Below, piece by piece: positions 43,802 through 53,229 of a DNA stretch of 64,000 nt. The position numbers were made by a program, and so were the translations under genes. The stretch's first letter is position 1. Each line of letters begins with the position of its first letter. The notes beneath the pieces were generated by a model that had not been told where the DNA came from, made no database searches, and saw only the letters and a list, made by a program, of their open reading frames with translations. This stretch comes from Pigmentiphaga litoralis (lineage in GTDB: Bacteria > Pseudomonadota > Gammaproteobacteria > Burkholderiales > Burkholderiaceae_B): positions 868,001 through 932,000 of the forward strand of contig NZ_JACCBP010000001.1 in assembly GCF_013408655.1 (NCBI RefSeq), written 5' to 3'.

Positions 43802-46800
43802 ATGAACATCTCCCGATTCTTTATCGACCGGCCGATCTTCGCGGGCGTACTGTCCGTGCTGATCGTGCTGGCAGGCCTTTTGGCCGTGTTCCAGTTGCCG
43901 ATTTCGGAATACCCCGAAGTCGTGCCGCCGTCCGTCGTGGTGCGCGCGCAGTATCCGGGCGCCAACCCCAAGGTCATTGCCGAAACGGTGGCTTCGCCGC
44001 TTGAGGAATCCATCAACGGCGTCGAAGACATGCTGTACATGCAGTCGCAGGCGAACAGCGACGGCAACCTGACGATCACCATCAACTTCAAGTTGGGCAT
44101 TGACCCCGACAAGGCGCAGCAACTGGTGCAGAACCGGGTGTCGCAGGCCTTGCCGCGGCTGCCTGAAGACGTCCAGCGCCTGGGCGTCACGACCGTCAAG
44201 AGTTCACCCACGCTGACGATGGTGGTGCACCTGATCTCGCCAGACGACCGCTACGACAACACCTACCTGCGCAACTACGCGGTCATCAACGTCAAGGACC
44301 GGCTTGCCCGGATCCAGGGCGTGGGCGAAGTCGTGCTGTGGGGATCGGGCAACTACGCCATGCGCGTGTGGCTGGATCCGGCCAAGGTCGCGCAGCGCGG
44401 CCTGACGGCCCCCGAAGTCATTGCCGCCATTCGCGAGCAGAACGTGCAGGTGGCCGCCGGCGTGATCGGTGCGTCGCCCAGCCTGCCGGGCCAGCCCTTG
44501 CAGCTGTCGGTGAACACGCAAGGCCGTCTGACGACCGAAGAAGAGTTTTCCGACATCGTCCTGAAGACCTCCGACAACGGCAGCGTGACCCGCCTGGCCG
44601 ATGTGGCGCGGGTGGAACTTGCGGCTTCCGAATACGGCTTGCGCGCCTTGCTCGACAACAAGAGCGCAGTGGCGATTGCCATCCTGCAGGCGCCCGGCGC
44701 GAACGCGCTGGCCGTGTCCGATCAGGTGCGCGCGACGATGAAGGAACTGTCGGCCGAATTTCCCGACTCGGTTGAATTCAGCATCATGTACGACCCCACG
44801 CAGTTCGTGCGCGCCAGTATCAAGGCGGTGGTCCACACCCTGATCGAAGCCATCCTGCTGGTGGTGCTGGTCGTGATCCTGTTCCTGCAGACCTGGCGCG
44901 CGTCCATCATTCCGCTGGTGGCCGTGCCCGTGTCGATCGTCGGTACCTTTGCGCTGATGCTGGCGTTCGGCTACTCGATCAATGCGCTGTCCTTGTTCGG
45001 AATGGTGCTGGCCATCGGGATCGTGGTCGATGACGCCATCGTGGTGGTCGAGAACGTCGAGCGGAACATTGCCGACGGCCTGACGCCCAGAGAGGCGACC
45101 TACCAGGCCATGCGGGAAGTGAGCGGTCCTATCGTCGCGATCTCGTTGACCCTGGTTGCCGTGTTCGTGCCGCTGGCCTTCATGACCGGCCTGACCGGGC
45201 AGTTCTACAAACAGTTCGCCATGACGATCGCGATTTCGACCGTGATCTCGGCCTTCAACTCCCTGACCCTGTCGCCCGCGCTGGCCGCCTTGCTGCTGCG
45301 CAGCCATCACGACAAGCCCGATTGGCTGACCCGTGGCATCAACAAGGTGCTGGGCCGTTTCTTTGCCGGCTTCAACCGCTTCTTTGGCCGCGCGTCGGAT
45401 CGGTACGCCACCGGCGTGAAGGGTGCCATCTCGCGCAAGGGTGCGTCGATGGTCGTGTACGCGGTGCTGCTTGCGGCCACGATCGGGATCTCGTACATCG
45501 TGCCGGGCGGCTTCGTGCCGGCGCAGGACAAGCAATACCTGATCAGCTTTGCGCAGCTGCCCAACGGCGCGTCGCTGGACCGGACCGACGCGGTGATCCG
45601 CCGCATGACCGACATCGCGCTGAAAGAGCCGGGCGTATCCAACGCCATTGCCTTCCCGGGCCTGTCGATCAACGGCTTTACCAACAGTTCGAGCGCCGGC
45701 ATTGTCTTCGTGACCCTGACGGACTTTGATGAACGCCACAAGGCCGGCCTGACCGCCGATTCGATTACCGCGTCCTTGAACAAGCAGTACGGCGCGATCG
45801 GCGATTCCTTCATCGCGGTATTCCCGCCGCCCCCGGTCATGGGGCTGGGCACCATGGGCGGCTTCAAGCTGCAACTGGAAGATCGAGGTGCAGTCGGCTA
45901 TGCCAAGCTCGATGCGGCCGCGCAGGACTTCCTGAAAGCCGCCGCCAAGGCGCCTGAACTGGGCCCCGGATTTTCAAGCTACCAGATCAACGTCCCGCAA
46001 CTGGACGTGGACCTGGACCGCGTCAAGGCCAAGCAGCAAGGCGTGCCCGTCACCGACGTGTTCGACACCATGCAGATCTACCTGGGGTCGCTGTACGTGA
46101 ACGACTTCAACCGCTTTGGCCGGGTGTACCAGGTACGGGCGCAAGCCGATGCGCCGTTCCGTGCCACCGCCGACGACATCCTGCAACTCAAGACCCGCAA
46201 CCGGTCGGGCGACATGGTGCCGCTCTCGTCCCTGGTCAAGGTCACGGATACGTTCGGCCCGGAAATGGTGGTTCGCTACAACGGCTACACGGCGGCCGAC
46301 ATCAACGGTGGCCCGGCGCCCGGCTATTCGACCAACCAGGCCCAGGCAGCGATCGAACGGATCGCGGCCGAAACCTTGCCCGCCGGCGTGAAGTTCGAAT
46401 GGACCGACCTGACCTACCAGCAGATCCTGGCAGGCAATGCCGGCATGTGGGTGTTTCCGATCAGCGTCCTGCTGGTGTTCCTAGTGCTGGCCGCCTTGTA
46501 TGAAAGCCTGACCCTGCCGCTGGCCGTAATCCTGATCGTGCCGATGGGCCTTTTGGCTGCCCTGACCGGCGTCTGGCTGACCGATGGCGACAACAACATC
46601 TTCACGCAGATCGGGTTGATGGTGCTGGTCGGACTGGCGTGCAAGAACGCGATCCTGATCGTGGAATTTGCCCGCGAACTGGAACTGCAAGGCGCCAAGA
46701 TCGTTGACGCCGCCATCGAAGCCAGCCGCTTGCGTCTGCGCCCGATCCTGATGACGTCCATCGCGTTCATCATGGGTGTCGTGCCGCTGGTGCTGTCGAG

Positions 46801-47008
46801 CGGCGCGGGTTCGGAAATGCGCCATGCAATGGGCATTGCGGTGTTCTTCGGCATGCTCGGCGTGACCCTGTTCGGCCTGTTCCTGACGCCGGTGTTCTAC
46901 GTGCTGCTGCGCAAGATGAGCGGCCGGTCGCTGACGTCCGCCGCACCCCATGCCGCGCCGCACGTTGCGCCTCATGGCGTCCCTCCCGTCGTCGCCCCCG
47001 GCCATTGA
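43802..47008 (+). CDS. RND multidrug efflux pump (MexF/CeoB/BpeF-like, HAE1)
   Basis: 1068 aa, the length of MexF. The N-terminus MNISRFFIDRPIFAGVLSVLIVLAG is typical of HAE1 pumps. The proton-relay aspartates are Asp410-Asp411 in VVDDAIVVVENVERN. Twelve membrane segments flank two large periplasmic loops, including YPGANPKVIAETVASPLEESINGVEDM and PPPPVMGLGTMGGFKLQLEDRG, the latter matching the MexF subgroup. It exports drugs or aromatic metabolites by proton antiport; chloramphenicol, trimethoprim and quinolones are known substrates of the named relatives. The C-terminus ends in a His/Pro/Ala tail. Confidence 0.95.
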   Translation: MNISRFFIDRPIFAGVLSVLIVLAGLLAVFQLPISEYPEVVPPSVVVRAQYPGANPKVIAETVASPLEESINGVEDMLYMQSQANSDGNLTITINFKLGIDPDKAQQLVQNRVSQALPRLPEDVQRLGVTTVKSSPTLTMVVHLISPDDRYDNTYLRNYAVINVKDRLARIQGVGEVVLWGSGNYAMRVWLDPAKVAQRGLTAPEVIAAIREQNVQVAAGVIGASPSLPGQPLQLSVNTQGRLTTEEEFSDIVLKTSDNGSVTRLADVARVELAASEYGLRALLDNKSAVAIAILQAPGANALAVSDQVRATMKELSAEFPDSVEFSIMYDPTQFVRASIKAVVHTLIEAILLVVLVVILFLQTWRASIIPLVAVPVSIVGTFALMLAFGYSINALSLFGMVLAIGIVVDDAIVVVENVERNIADGLTPREATYQAMREVSGPIVAISLTLVAVFVPLAFMTGLTGQFYKQFAMTIAISTVISAFNSLTLSPALAALLLRSHHDKPDWLTRGINKVLGRFFAGFNRFFGRASDRYATGVKGAISRKGASMVVYAVLLAATIGISYIVPGGFVPAQDKQYLISFAQLPNGASLDRTDAVIRRMTDIALKEPGVSNAIAFPGLSINGFTNSSSAGIVFVTLTDFDERHKAGLTADSITASLNKQYGAIGDSFIAVFPPPPVMGLGTMGGFKLQLEDRGAVGYAKLDAAAQDFLKAAAKAPELGPGFSSYQINVPQLDVDLDRVKAKQQGVPVTDVFDTMQIYLGSLYVNDFNRFGRVYQVRAQADAPFRATADDILQLKTRNRSGDMVPLSSLVKVTDTFGPEMVVRYNGYTAADINGGPAPGYSTNQAQAAIERIAAETLPAGVKFEWTDLTYQQILAGNAGMWVFPISVLLVFLVLAALYESLTLPLAVILIVPMGLLAALTGVWLTDGDNNIFTQIGLMVLVGLACKNAILIVEFARELELQGAKIVDAAIEASRLRLRPILMTSIAFIMGVVPLVLSSGAGSEMRHAMGIAVFFGMLGVTLFGLFLTPVFYVLLRKMSGRSLTSAAPHAAPHVAPHGVPPVVAPGH

Positions 47009-47027
47009 ATCCAAGGATAGATGCATC

Positions 47028-48479
47028 ATGATTTCGACTCTCAAGACCGGATCGGCGCTGCTGGCATCGCTGCTGATCCTGGCCGGGTGCAGTGTGGCCC
47101 CCGTGTACGACCGGCCCGAGGTCTCGACCCCGGCCGCCTTCAAGGAAGCCCCGCCGCCGGTCGGCGACCAATGGAAACCCGCCGAACCGTCCGAAGCCGT
47201 GGCGCGCGGCGAATGGTGGACGGTGTTCAACGACCCCGTGCTGAACGCGCTCGAAGCCGACGCGCTTGCCGCCAACCAGGACCTGCAGGCCGCCGCCGCG
47301 CGGCTGGAGCAGGCCAGGGCGCTGCAACGCAATGCCCAGGCCGACCGCCTGCCAACGGTGGATGCCGGCGTCGGCCCGACCCGCCAGCGCCCGTCGCCCG
47401 CATCTCGCGGCCTGGGCGCCGACGGCGACACGAACGCCACGACGCTGTGGCGCGCGCAGGCCAGCGTGGCCTATGAAGCGGACCTGTTCGGCCGCGTCGC
47501 CTCCAACGTCAGCGCCGCCACAGCGGACGCCCAACAGAGCGAAGCCCTGTTCCAATCGGTGCGGCTTGTGCTGCAGGCCGACGTGGCGCAAGCCTACTTC
47601 CAGATCCGCGAACGCGACGCCGAACAGGCCTTGTATGCCGGCACGGTAGCGCTGCGTGAGCAGACCCTGAAATTGATCCAGCGCCGCTACGACGAAGGCG
47701 ACATCAGCGAACTCGACCTGGCCCGCTCACGTAGCGAACTCGCGTCGGCCCGCGCCGATGCGCTGGGCATCGAACGCATGCGGACATCGTCCGAACATGC
47801 GCTGGCGATCCTGCTTGGCAAGACCCCCGCCGAGTTCACGTTGGCCCCGCAGCCGCTGACCCGCATCGCGGTCGGCGTCCCGGCGGGCCTGCCATCGTCC
47901 CTGCTCGAACGCCGGCCCGACATCGCCGCCGCCGAACGCGCCATGGCCGCCGCCAACGCCCGCATCGGCGCCGCCCGCGCCGCGTTCTTTCCGCGCCTGA
48001 ACCTGACCGGCGCCCTGGGCTACGAGTCGTCGCAATTGGGCGACCTGTTCCAGTGGTCCAGCCGCGCCTTCCTGCTCGGCCCGCTGGTCGGCACCGCCTT
48101 GTCGATCCCGATTTTCGACGGCGGCCGCCGCGAAGCCGGCCTGGCCAACGCCCGCGCCGTGTATGAAGAAGACGTTGCCAAGTATCGCCAGACCGTGCTC
48201 AACGCCTTCCGCGAGGTCGAGGACAACCTGGCGAACTTGCGCCTGCTGGCGCAGCAGACGCGCGAGCAGGACGCCGCCGTGGAAGGGTCGACCCGTGCCG
48301 CGCGGATTGCGCAACTGCAGTATCGCGAAGGGTCAGTCAGCTACCTGAACGTGATCGATGCCGACCGGACGGTGCTGGTGCAGCGCCGCACGTCGGCGCA
48401 GCTGGATGGCGAGCGCGCACGGTCCGCCGTGGATCTGATTCGCGCGCTGGGGGGAGGGTGGTCGTTGCCGGAGGGGTGA
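47028..48479 (+). CDS. Outer-membrane efflux lipoprotein (OprN/OpcM/OprC-like)
   Basis: 483 aa TolC-type channel of the NodT family. The signal peptide ends in a lipobox LILAGC with the acylated Cys21. Two repeats of the OEP domain are visible: WWTVFNDPVLNALEADALAANQDLQAA and LERRPDIAAAERAMAAANARIGAARAAFFPRLNLTG. ATG 47028 is chosen because the signal peptide starts there and AAGGATAG lies at 47012-47019. It follows the pump by 19 bp and completes the tripartite system; a terminator follows at 48531. Confidence 0.93.
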   Translation: MISTLKTGSALLASLLILAGCSVAPVYDRPEVSTPAAFKEAPPPVGDQWKPAEPSEAVARGEWWTVFNDPVLNALEADALAANQDLQAAAARLEQARALQRNAQADRLPTVDAGVGPTRQRPSPASRGLGADGDTNATTLWRAQASVAYEADLFGRVASNVSAATADAQQSEALFQSVRLVLQADVAQAYFQIRERDAEQALYAGTVALREQTLKLIQRRYDEGDISELDLARSRSELASARADALGIERMRTSSEHALAILLGKTPAEFTLAPQPLTRIAVGVPAGLPSSLLERRPDIAAAERAMAAANARIGAARAAFFPRLNLTGALGYESSQLGDLFQWSSRAFLLGPLVGTALSIPIFDGGRREAGLANARAVYEEDVAKYRQTVLNAFREVEDNLANLRLLAQQTREQDAAVEGSTRAARIAQLQYREGSVSYLNVIDADRTVLVQRRTSAQLDGERARSAVDLIRALGGGWSLPEG

Positions 48480-48530
48480 TCCACGCCTGGCCAATCGACC
48501 CCGATGGCTGTCCTTTCCCCTGCTCTTATG

Positions 48531-48560
48531 CCGCGCGAACCGCAAGGTCGCGCGGTTTTT
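48531..48560 (+). terminator. Intrinsic terminator of the RND efflux operon
   Basis: CCGCGCGA (48531-48538) pairs perfectly with TCGCGCGG (48548-48555), 9-nt loop, then TTTTT (48556-48560). The remaining 176 bp up to the toxin gene carry its promoter. Confidence 0.8.
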
Positions 48561-48710
48561 CTTGCGATGCATTTCATCATTTTTCTGCATCGGCCTGACT
48601 GTGAGATCTATAACGGCCTTCCCGCATAGACGAGGCCGTGGCAGACGGTAACCATCATCGACTCTTTGTCCATTCCAGGCACTGCTTGCTTGCTCTAGGA
48701 ATGACGACCG

Positions 48711-48727
48711 TATAATCCATTGGATTA
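48711..48727 (+). promoter_or_regulatory. higBA promoter with an autoregulatory palindrome
   Basis: A consensus -10 box TATAAT is at 48711-48716. It overlaps a perfect palindrome TAATCC-ATT-GGATTA (48713-48727), which ends 9 bp before the toxin ATG. The arrangement fits repression by the downstream HTH antitoxin. The -35 box is less clear; TTGCTT or TTGCTC occurs at 48686-48695. Confidence 0.6.
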
Positions 48728-48736
48728 CACTAACCG

Positions 48737-49090
48737 ATGATTGATCCACTGCTAGGCATTGCTGAACTGCCTACTTTCTCTCGTTCGGCCGATACGCTCA
48801 TGAGCCTGACGGAGCGCCATGATCTGATTACCTACCTGGCCGAACATCCCAAGGCGGGCGATGTGATGGAAGGCACGGGCGGCGTGCGTAAGCTTCGTTG
48901 GCGTCGTGGCAGTCAAGGAAAAAGCAGCGGGGTCCGCGTCATCTATTACTTCCATAACGAGTTGATGCCGCTCTACTTGTTGTCTCTCTACGCAAAGGGA
49001 GACAAAGCCAATCTCACGCAGCGCGAGCGCAATGAGTTAGCGGGATTGGTCAACGTACTGGTCCAGATAGGTAAAGGGAAGAAGGTATGA
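48737..49090 (+). CDS. higB: HigB/RelE-type toxin of a type II toxin-antitoxin system
   Basis: 117 aa. The central beta-sheet segment GGVRKLRWRRGSQGKSSGVRVIYYFHNELMPLYLLSLYAKG is typical of the HigB2/RelE-like family, with the basic residues that contact mRNA on the ribosome. The N-terminus carries TLMSLTERHDLITYLAEHPKAGDVM. Toxin-first order and ATGA overlap with the antitoxin match higBA. It probably cleaves translated mRNA. The cassette lies between the efflux operon and phoX; its base composition is lower in GC than its neighbours, consistent with transfer. Confidence 0.85.
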   Translation: MIDPLLGIAELPTFSRSADTLMSLTERHDLITYLAEHPKAGDVMEGTGGVRKLRWRRGSQGKSSGVRVIYYFHNELMPLYLLSLYAKGDKANLTQRERNELAGLVNVLVQIGKGKKV

Positions 49091-49371
49091 GCACCGCGTT
49101 CGACGATATCAAGCAGGGACTTCAAGAGGCCATCGCACACGCACGGGGCGACGAGCGGGGCGTACGCGTCCACCGTCCGCGTGCCGTGGATGTGAAGGCC
49201 GTGCGTGCGAAGGTTGGCATGACGCAAGAGCAGTTTGCCTCTCGCTTTGGGTTTTCGACCGCGACCTTGCGGCATTGGGAGCGAGGCGATCGCACACCCC
49301 GCGGACCCGCGCTTGTGTTGCTCAATGTGATCGAGCGCAATCCACAAGCGGTCATGGACGCGCTTGCTTGA
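49087..49371 (+). CDS. higA: HigA-type antitoxin with XRE helix-turn-helix
   Basis: 94 aa. The C-terminal half is an HTH: AVRAKVGMTQEQFASRFGFSTATLRHWERGDRTPRGPALVLLNVI, the pattern of HigA2/MqsA-type antitoxins. The N-terminal 40 residues would bind the toxin. It starts inside the toxin stop (ATGA), so translation is coupled. The likely operator is the palindrome TAATCC-ATT-GGATTA at 48713-48727. Confidence 0.88.
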   Translation: MSTAFDDIKQGLQEAIAHARGDERGVRVHRPRAVDVKAVRAKVGMTQEQFASRFGFSTATLRHWERGDRTPRGPALVLLNVIERNPQAVMDALA

Positions 49372-49438
49372 ACGTACCCGCGCGCGGCACAACGTCGCAG
49401 AACATTTCCACGCATCTTCCAGGCGTGCCATCACCCCC

Positions 49439-49478
49439 CTGACATCGTCCTGAACATAATCTGACGCCCACCTGAATG
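49439..49478 (+). promoter_or_regulatory. Pho box array upstream of the PhoX gene
   Basis: Four CTGA-starting units begin at 49439, 49450, 49461 and 49472, an exact 11-bp period: CTGACAT, CTGAACA, CTGACGC and CTGAATG, each separated by 4 bp. This is the layout of tandem PhoB recognition sites (7-bp direct repeats, 4-bp spacers). Another CTGTCATA lies at 49533-49540, out of phase. The array ends about 120 bp before the phoX start. Confidence 0.65.
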
Positions 49479-49598
49479 TCGGTTTCGCGCAAATTTCAAG
49501 TGAATTTTGTGCGACGTCTCATATTCCCCAAACTGTCATACGGCATCCATAGACTTCGTTCCGTTCAAAGCCTTCCGCTTTCACCAAGGAACGTAACG

Positions 49599-51563
49599 AT
49601 GGTCGATACCCTGAATCTTTCCCGCCGCAACCTGCTCAAGGCCCTGGCTGGCGCACCGATCCTGCCGCTTGCCGGCTCCGTGTCGGCGGCGTCGCTGCTG
49701 GCTGCCTGTGGGGGCGGCGATGACAATGACTTCACCCCGGCGCCGGGCGTGACGTTCCAGTCGGCCACCTTCACGCCGATGGCCGCGCCGTCGCTGGCCA
49801 ATGCCGCGCAGATGGCCACGACCACCGTGGGTTCGAGCCTGAAGGTCACGTACAGCGATGGCACCGCGCAGACCTACGCGCTGTCGTATCAGCCATTCTT
49901 TGTGACGGGCGACCTGGTGCCGAATGGCGCGGGCGGCACGATCCTGAGCGGCGGCTATGTGGACATCAACAACCAGCCGATCATCGATCGTTCCGTCGCC
50001 GGCAAGGAGCGTCAGTTCTTTTCGGATTCGCCCGACGGCAGCTCGCTGCTGACGCTGGCCAATCCTGCCGTCCCAGGCGTGAAGGGCAACACCGTGTTCG
50101 CGGTGGTGCAGTTCGAATACACGTCGCGTGACCAGAGCCTGGCGTCGGTCTACGGCCAGTTGCCGTCGCCGATTGCGGTGCTGACGCTGGACCAAGACAA
50201 GACGACGGGCGCGTTGACGCTGGTCAAGTATCACAACGTGGATACGTCCAAGGTCAACGGTCTGTGGATCACCTGTGGCGCCAGCCTGTCGCCGTGGAAT
50301 ACGCATCTGTCTAGCGAGGAGTACGAACCGGACGCCAGCACCATTGCCACCAACGCGCAGTTCAAGGCGTTCAGCAAGAGCCTGTATGGCAATGAGACGA
50401 CCGCCAATCCGTACAACTATGGCCACCTGCCGGAAGTGACGGTGAATCCGGATGGCACGGGCACGATCAAGAAGCACTATTGCCTGGGCCGCATCTCGCA
50501 TGAACTGGTGCAGGTCATGCCGGACCAGCGCACGGTGCTGATGGGCGACGATGCGACCAACGGCGGCCTGTTCATGTTCATCGCCGACAAGGCGGCCGAT
50601 CTGTCGTCGGGCGCGCTGTATGTCGCGAAGTGGACGCAGACGTCGTCGGCGGGCGCGGGGTCGGCCAAGCTGACCTGGATCAAGATCGGCAACGCGACCA
50701 GCGCCGAAATCGAAGCGATGGCCAAGAGCCTGAAGTCGACGGACATCATGGACGTCCGCACGGCGGATCCGGCGGACACCACGTTCACCAAGATCAACTT
50801 CAATGGCACGTTCAACTGGATCCGTATCAAGCCGGGCATGACGAAGGCCGCGGCCTACCTGGAGACGCATCGCTACGCGGCCCTGGTCGGCGGCAGCATG
50901 GGCTTCACGAAGCTGGAAGGCACGACGGTCAACATCAAGGACAAGGTGCTGTACTCGGCCATGTCGCGCGTGGAAAAGTCGATGGTGAAGGGCAATGCCG
51001 CGTCGACCGATGTGGCGGTGGACAAGGCGATCAGCGCTGGCGCCGTGTATGCGCTGAACATGACCTCAAACCAGAAGGACACGGCGGGCGCCGCGATCGA
51101 CAGCGCCTGGGTGCCGGTGGACATGGCCGCGCCGGCCGCGCTGGTGGGCGAGGACCTGGCTGCCGCCGATGCACTCGGCAACCTGGCCAATCCCGACAAG
51201 CTGGGCAATCCGGACAACCTGAAGTTTTCGGAAACGCTGCGCACGCTGTTCATTGGCGAGGACAGCAGCATGCACGTGAACAACTTCCTGTGGGCCTACA
51301 ACGTCGACACCAAGGTGCTGGCGCGGGTGCTGTCGTGCCCGTCGGGCGCCGAGTCGACCGGCCTGCACGCGGTGGATTCGATCTACGGCTTCACGTACAT
51401 CATGAGCAACTTCCAGCACGTGGGCGATTGGGAAGCCGGCTTGCATGACAAGGTCAAGCCGACGCTGGATCCGCTGGTGCGCGCGAACTACAAGGACCGC
51501 TTCGGCAGCGCGGTGGGCTACCTGACGGCAGCGCCGTCGGCCATCAAGCTGGCCAAGGCGTGA
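49599..51563 (+). CDS. PhoX family phosphatase (DUF839)
   Basis: 654 aa. The start has a twin-arginine motif SRRNLLKALAG and then a hydrophobic stretch ending AASLLAACGGGDDN, which looks like a Tat signal with a lipobox-type cysteine, so the protein is exported folded. The body has PhoX-family features such as GLWITCGASLSPWNTHLSSEEYEPD, GHLPEVTVNPDG, LGRISHELVQVMPDQRTVLMGDD and FSETLRTLFIGEDSSMHVNNFLWAYNVDT. PhoX enzymes are Ca/Fe-dependent alkaline phosphatases. ATG 49599 follows an AAGGAA site. The 11-bp repeat array upstream supports control by phosphate starvation. A bidirectional terminator follows. Confidence 0.85.
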   Translation: MVDTLNLSRRNLLKALAGAPILPLAGSVSAASLLAACGGGDDNDFTPAPGVTFQSATFTPMAAPSLANAAQMATTTVGSSLKVTYSDGTAQTYALSYQPFFVTGDLVPNGAGGTILSGGYVDINNQPIIDRSVAGKERQFFSDSPDGSSLLTLANPAVPGVKGNTVFAVVQFEYTSRDQSLASVYGQLPSPIAVLTLDQDKTTGALTLVKYHNVDTSKVNGLWITCGASLSPWNTHLSSEEYEPDASTIATNAQFKAFSKSLYGNETTANPYNYGHLPEVTVNPDGTGTIKKHYCLGRISHELVQVMPDQRTVLMGDDATNGGLFMFIADKAADLSSGALYVAKWTQTSSAGAGSAKLTWIKIGNATSAEIEAMAKSLKSTDIMDVRTADPADTTFTKINFNGTFNWIRIKPGMTKAAAYLETHRYAALVGGSMGFTKLEGTTVNIKDKVLYSAMSRVEKSMVKGNAASTDVAVDKAISAGAVYALNMTSNQKDTAGAAIDSAWVPVDMAAPAALVGEDLAAADALGNLANPDKLGNPDNLKFSETLRTLFIGEDSSMHVNNFLWAYNVDTKVLARVLSCPSGAESTGLHAVDSIYGFTYIMSNFQHVGDWEAGLHDKVKPTLDPLVRANYKDRFGSAVGYLTAAPSAIKLAKA

Positions 51564-51666
51564 TAACGCGAGCAGCATGATGGCGTCCGAGCATTGGCGA
51601 TGTCAGTGCGCTGGCGGAGTCGGGGCTTGAACGACGTCGTGGCCCCGACCCCCATCCGTCAGCAAT

Positions 51667-51708
51667 AAAAAAAACGGGGACAGCCATCCAGGCCTGTCCC
51701 CGTTTTTT
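51667..51708. terminator. Bidirectional intrinsic terminator
   Basis: CGGGGACAG (51675-51683) pairs with CTGTCCCCG (51694-51702); an A-run (51667-51674) and a T-run (51703-51708) flank the stem, so it works on both strands. It lies between phoX and the convergent symporter gene. Confidence 0.85.
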
Positions 51709-51726
51709 ATGCCACTACCGATCCCA

Positions 51727-53229
51727 TCATGTTCCGACCGGCGCCGTCACCTTGACCGGCGACACCCGGTCGTGAATGAACTGCACGATCACCACGACGA
51801 TCAGGTTCACGATCAGCGCGACCAGGCCCGTGTACATGCTGTACGGATCGCCGCCGATCACGAACGTGTGAACCGGCTTGATGCCGTCCTTGAACACCAG
51901 CCAGCTGCCCCCGGCCAGGCCCACGATCCAGCCGCACAGCAATGCCGTGCTGCGAAAGCGGTTCATGAACAGACCCAGCACCACGGACGGGAAGGTCTGC
52001 AGGATCCACAAGCCGCCCAGCAGTTGCAGGTCCAGCGCGAACTGCGTCGGAAGGAACAGGATGAACACCAGCGCGCCCACCTTGACGACCAGCGACACCA
52101 GCTTGGCCACCTTGGCTTCGCCAGCCGGTGTGACTTGCGGGTTCACATAGGCCTTCCAGAAGTTGCGGGTGAACAGGTTGGCCGCGCCGATCGACATCAC
52201 GGCGGCCGGCACCAGCGCGCCAATGGCAATCGCAGCGAACGCAAAGCCCGCGAACCACGGCGGGAACAGGGCGTTGAACAGCGCGGGCACCACGTCGTTG
52301 TTGGTCTGCACCTTCAGGTTGGCGGCGTGCGCCATGTAGCCCAGCAACGCGATCAGGCCCAGCAGCAAGGTGTACGCAGGCAGGAAGACAGCGTTCTTGC
52401 GGATCGTGTTCGCGCTCTTGGCGGCAAAGATGCCCGTCAAGGTGTGCGGGTACATGAACGCGGCCAGTGCCGACCCCAATGCCAGCGTGGCGTAGGGCAG
52501 GAACTGTTGCGGCTGCAGGAACAGCCCGGTCGCGCCCCCCTTGGCGGCAAAGGCGTCGCTGGCCGACGTGAACACGGCGCCGTAACCGCCCAGTTTGGCG
52601 GGCACCAGGACGATCGCCACCAGCACCACGATGTAGATCATCAGGTCTTTGACGAACGCAATCAGCGCGGGCGCACGCAGACCGGCGGAATACGTGTAGA
52701 GCGCCAGGATGACGAAGGCCGCGGCCAGCGGCAGTTCACCCGTCAAGCCCAAGGCTTTGATGACCACTTCCATGCCGACCAGTTGCAGCGCAATGTAGGG
52801 CATGGTGGCCACCACGCCAGTGACCGCAATCGCAAGCTCCAGGGGCCTGGATTTGAACTTGCCATAGACGACGTCCGCCGCCGTCACGTGCCCGGCTTTT
52901 TGCGCGACCGTCCAGAGCCGCGGCATGATCAGGAACACGATCGGATAGACAAGGATCGTGTAGGGCAGGGCGAAAAAGCCATAGGCCCCCACCGCGTACA
53001 CCAGGGCCGGCACGGCAATGACCGTGTAGGCCGTGTAGAAGTCGCCGCCGACCAGGAACCAGGTGATCCACGTGCCGAATCGCCGGCCACCCAGGCCCCA
53101 TTCATCCAGATGCTGATGGGAATTGGTGCCCCGTTGCCACCGTGACGCGCCAAAGCCCAGCACGGTCACCAGGACGAAGAAAAAGAGGAAGACCCACAGC
53201 GCGGTCCAATTGATCTGGGCGTCCATCAT
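51727..53229 (-). CDS. Sodium:solute symporter (MctP-like monocarboxylate permease)
   Basis: 500 aa with about thirteen membrane segments and the SSS-family core: DEWGLGGRRFGTWITWFLVGGDFYTAYTVIAVPALVYAVG, SRPLELAIAVTGVVATMPYIALQL and ASAAFMYP-type helices (GSALAAFMYPHTLTGIFAAKS). It resembles the MctP/YodF group that takes up lactate, pyruvate or similar acids. The DUF3311 gene upstream overlaps it as ATGA, the usual companion of these permeases. The start could be 53229 or the ATG three bases later at 53226. Confidence 0.88.
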   Translation of the reverse strand: MMDAQINWTALWVFLFFFVLVTVLGFGASRWQRGTNSHQHLDEWGLGGRRFGTWITWFLVGGDFYTAYTVIAVPALVYAVGAYGFFALPYTILVYPIVFLIMPRLWTVAQKAGHVTAADVVYGKFKSRPLELAIAVTGVVATMPYIALQLVGMEVVIKALGLTGELPLAAAFVILALYTYSAGLRAPALIAFVKDLMIYIVVLVAIVLVPAKLGGYGAVFTSASDAFAAKGGATGLFLQPQQFLPYATLALGSALAAFMYPHTLTGIFAAKSANTIRKNAVFLPAYTLLLGLIALLGYMAHAANLKVQTNNDVVPALFNALFPPWFAGFAFAAIAIGALVPAAVMSIGAANLFTRNFWKAYVNPQVTPAGEAKVAKLVSLVVKVGALVFILFLPTQFALDLQLLGGLWILQTFPSVVLGLFMNRFRSTALLCGWIVGLAGGSWLVFKDGIKPVHTFVIGGDPYSMYTGLVALIVNLIVVVIVQFIHDRVSPVKVTAPVGT

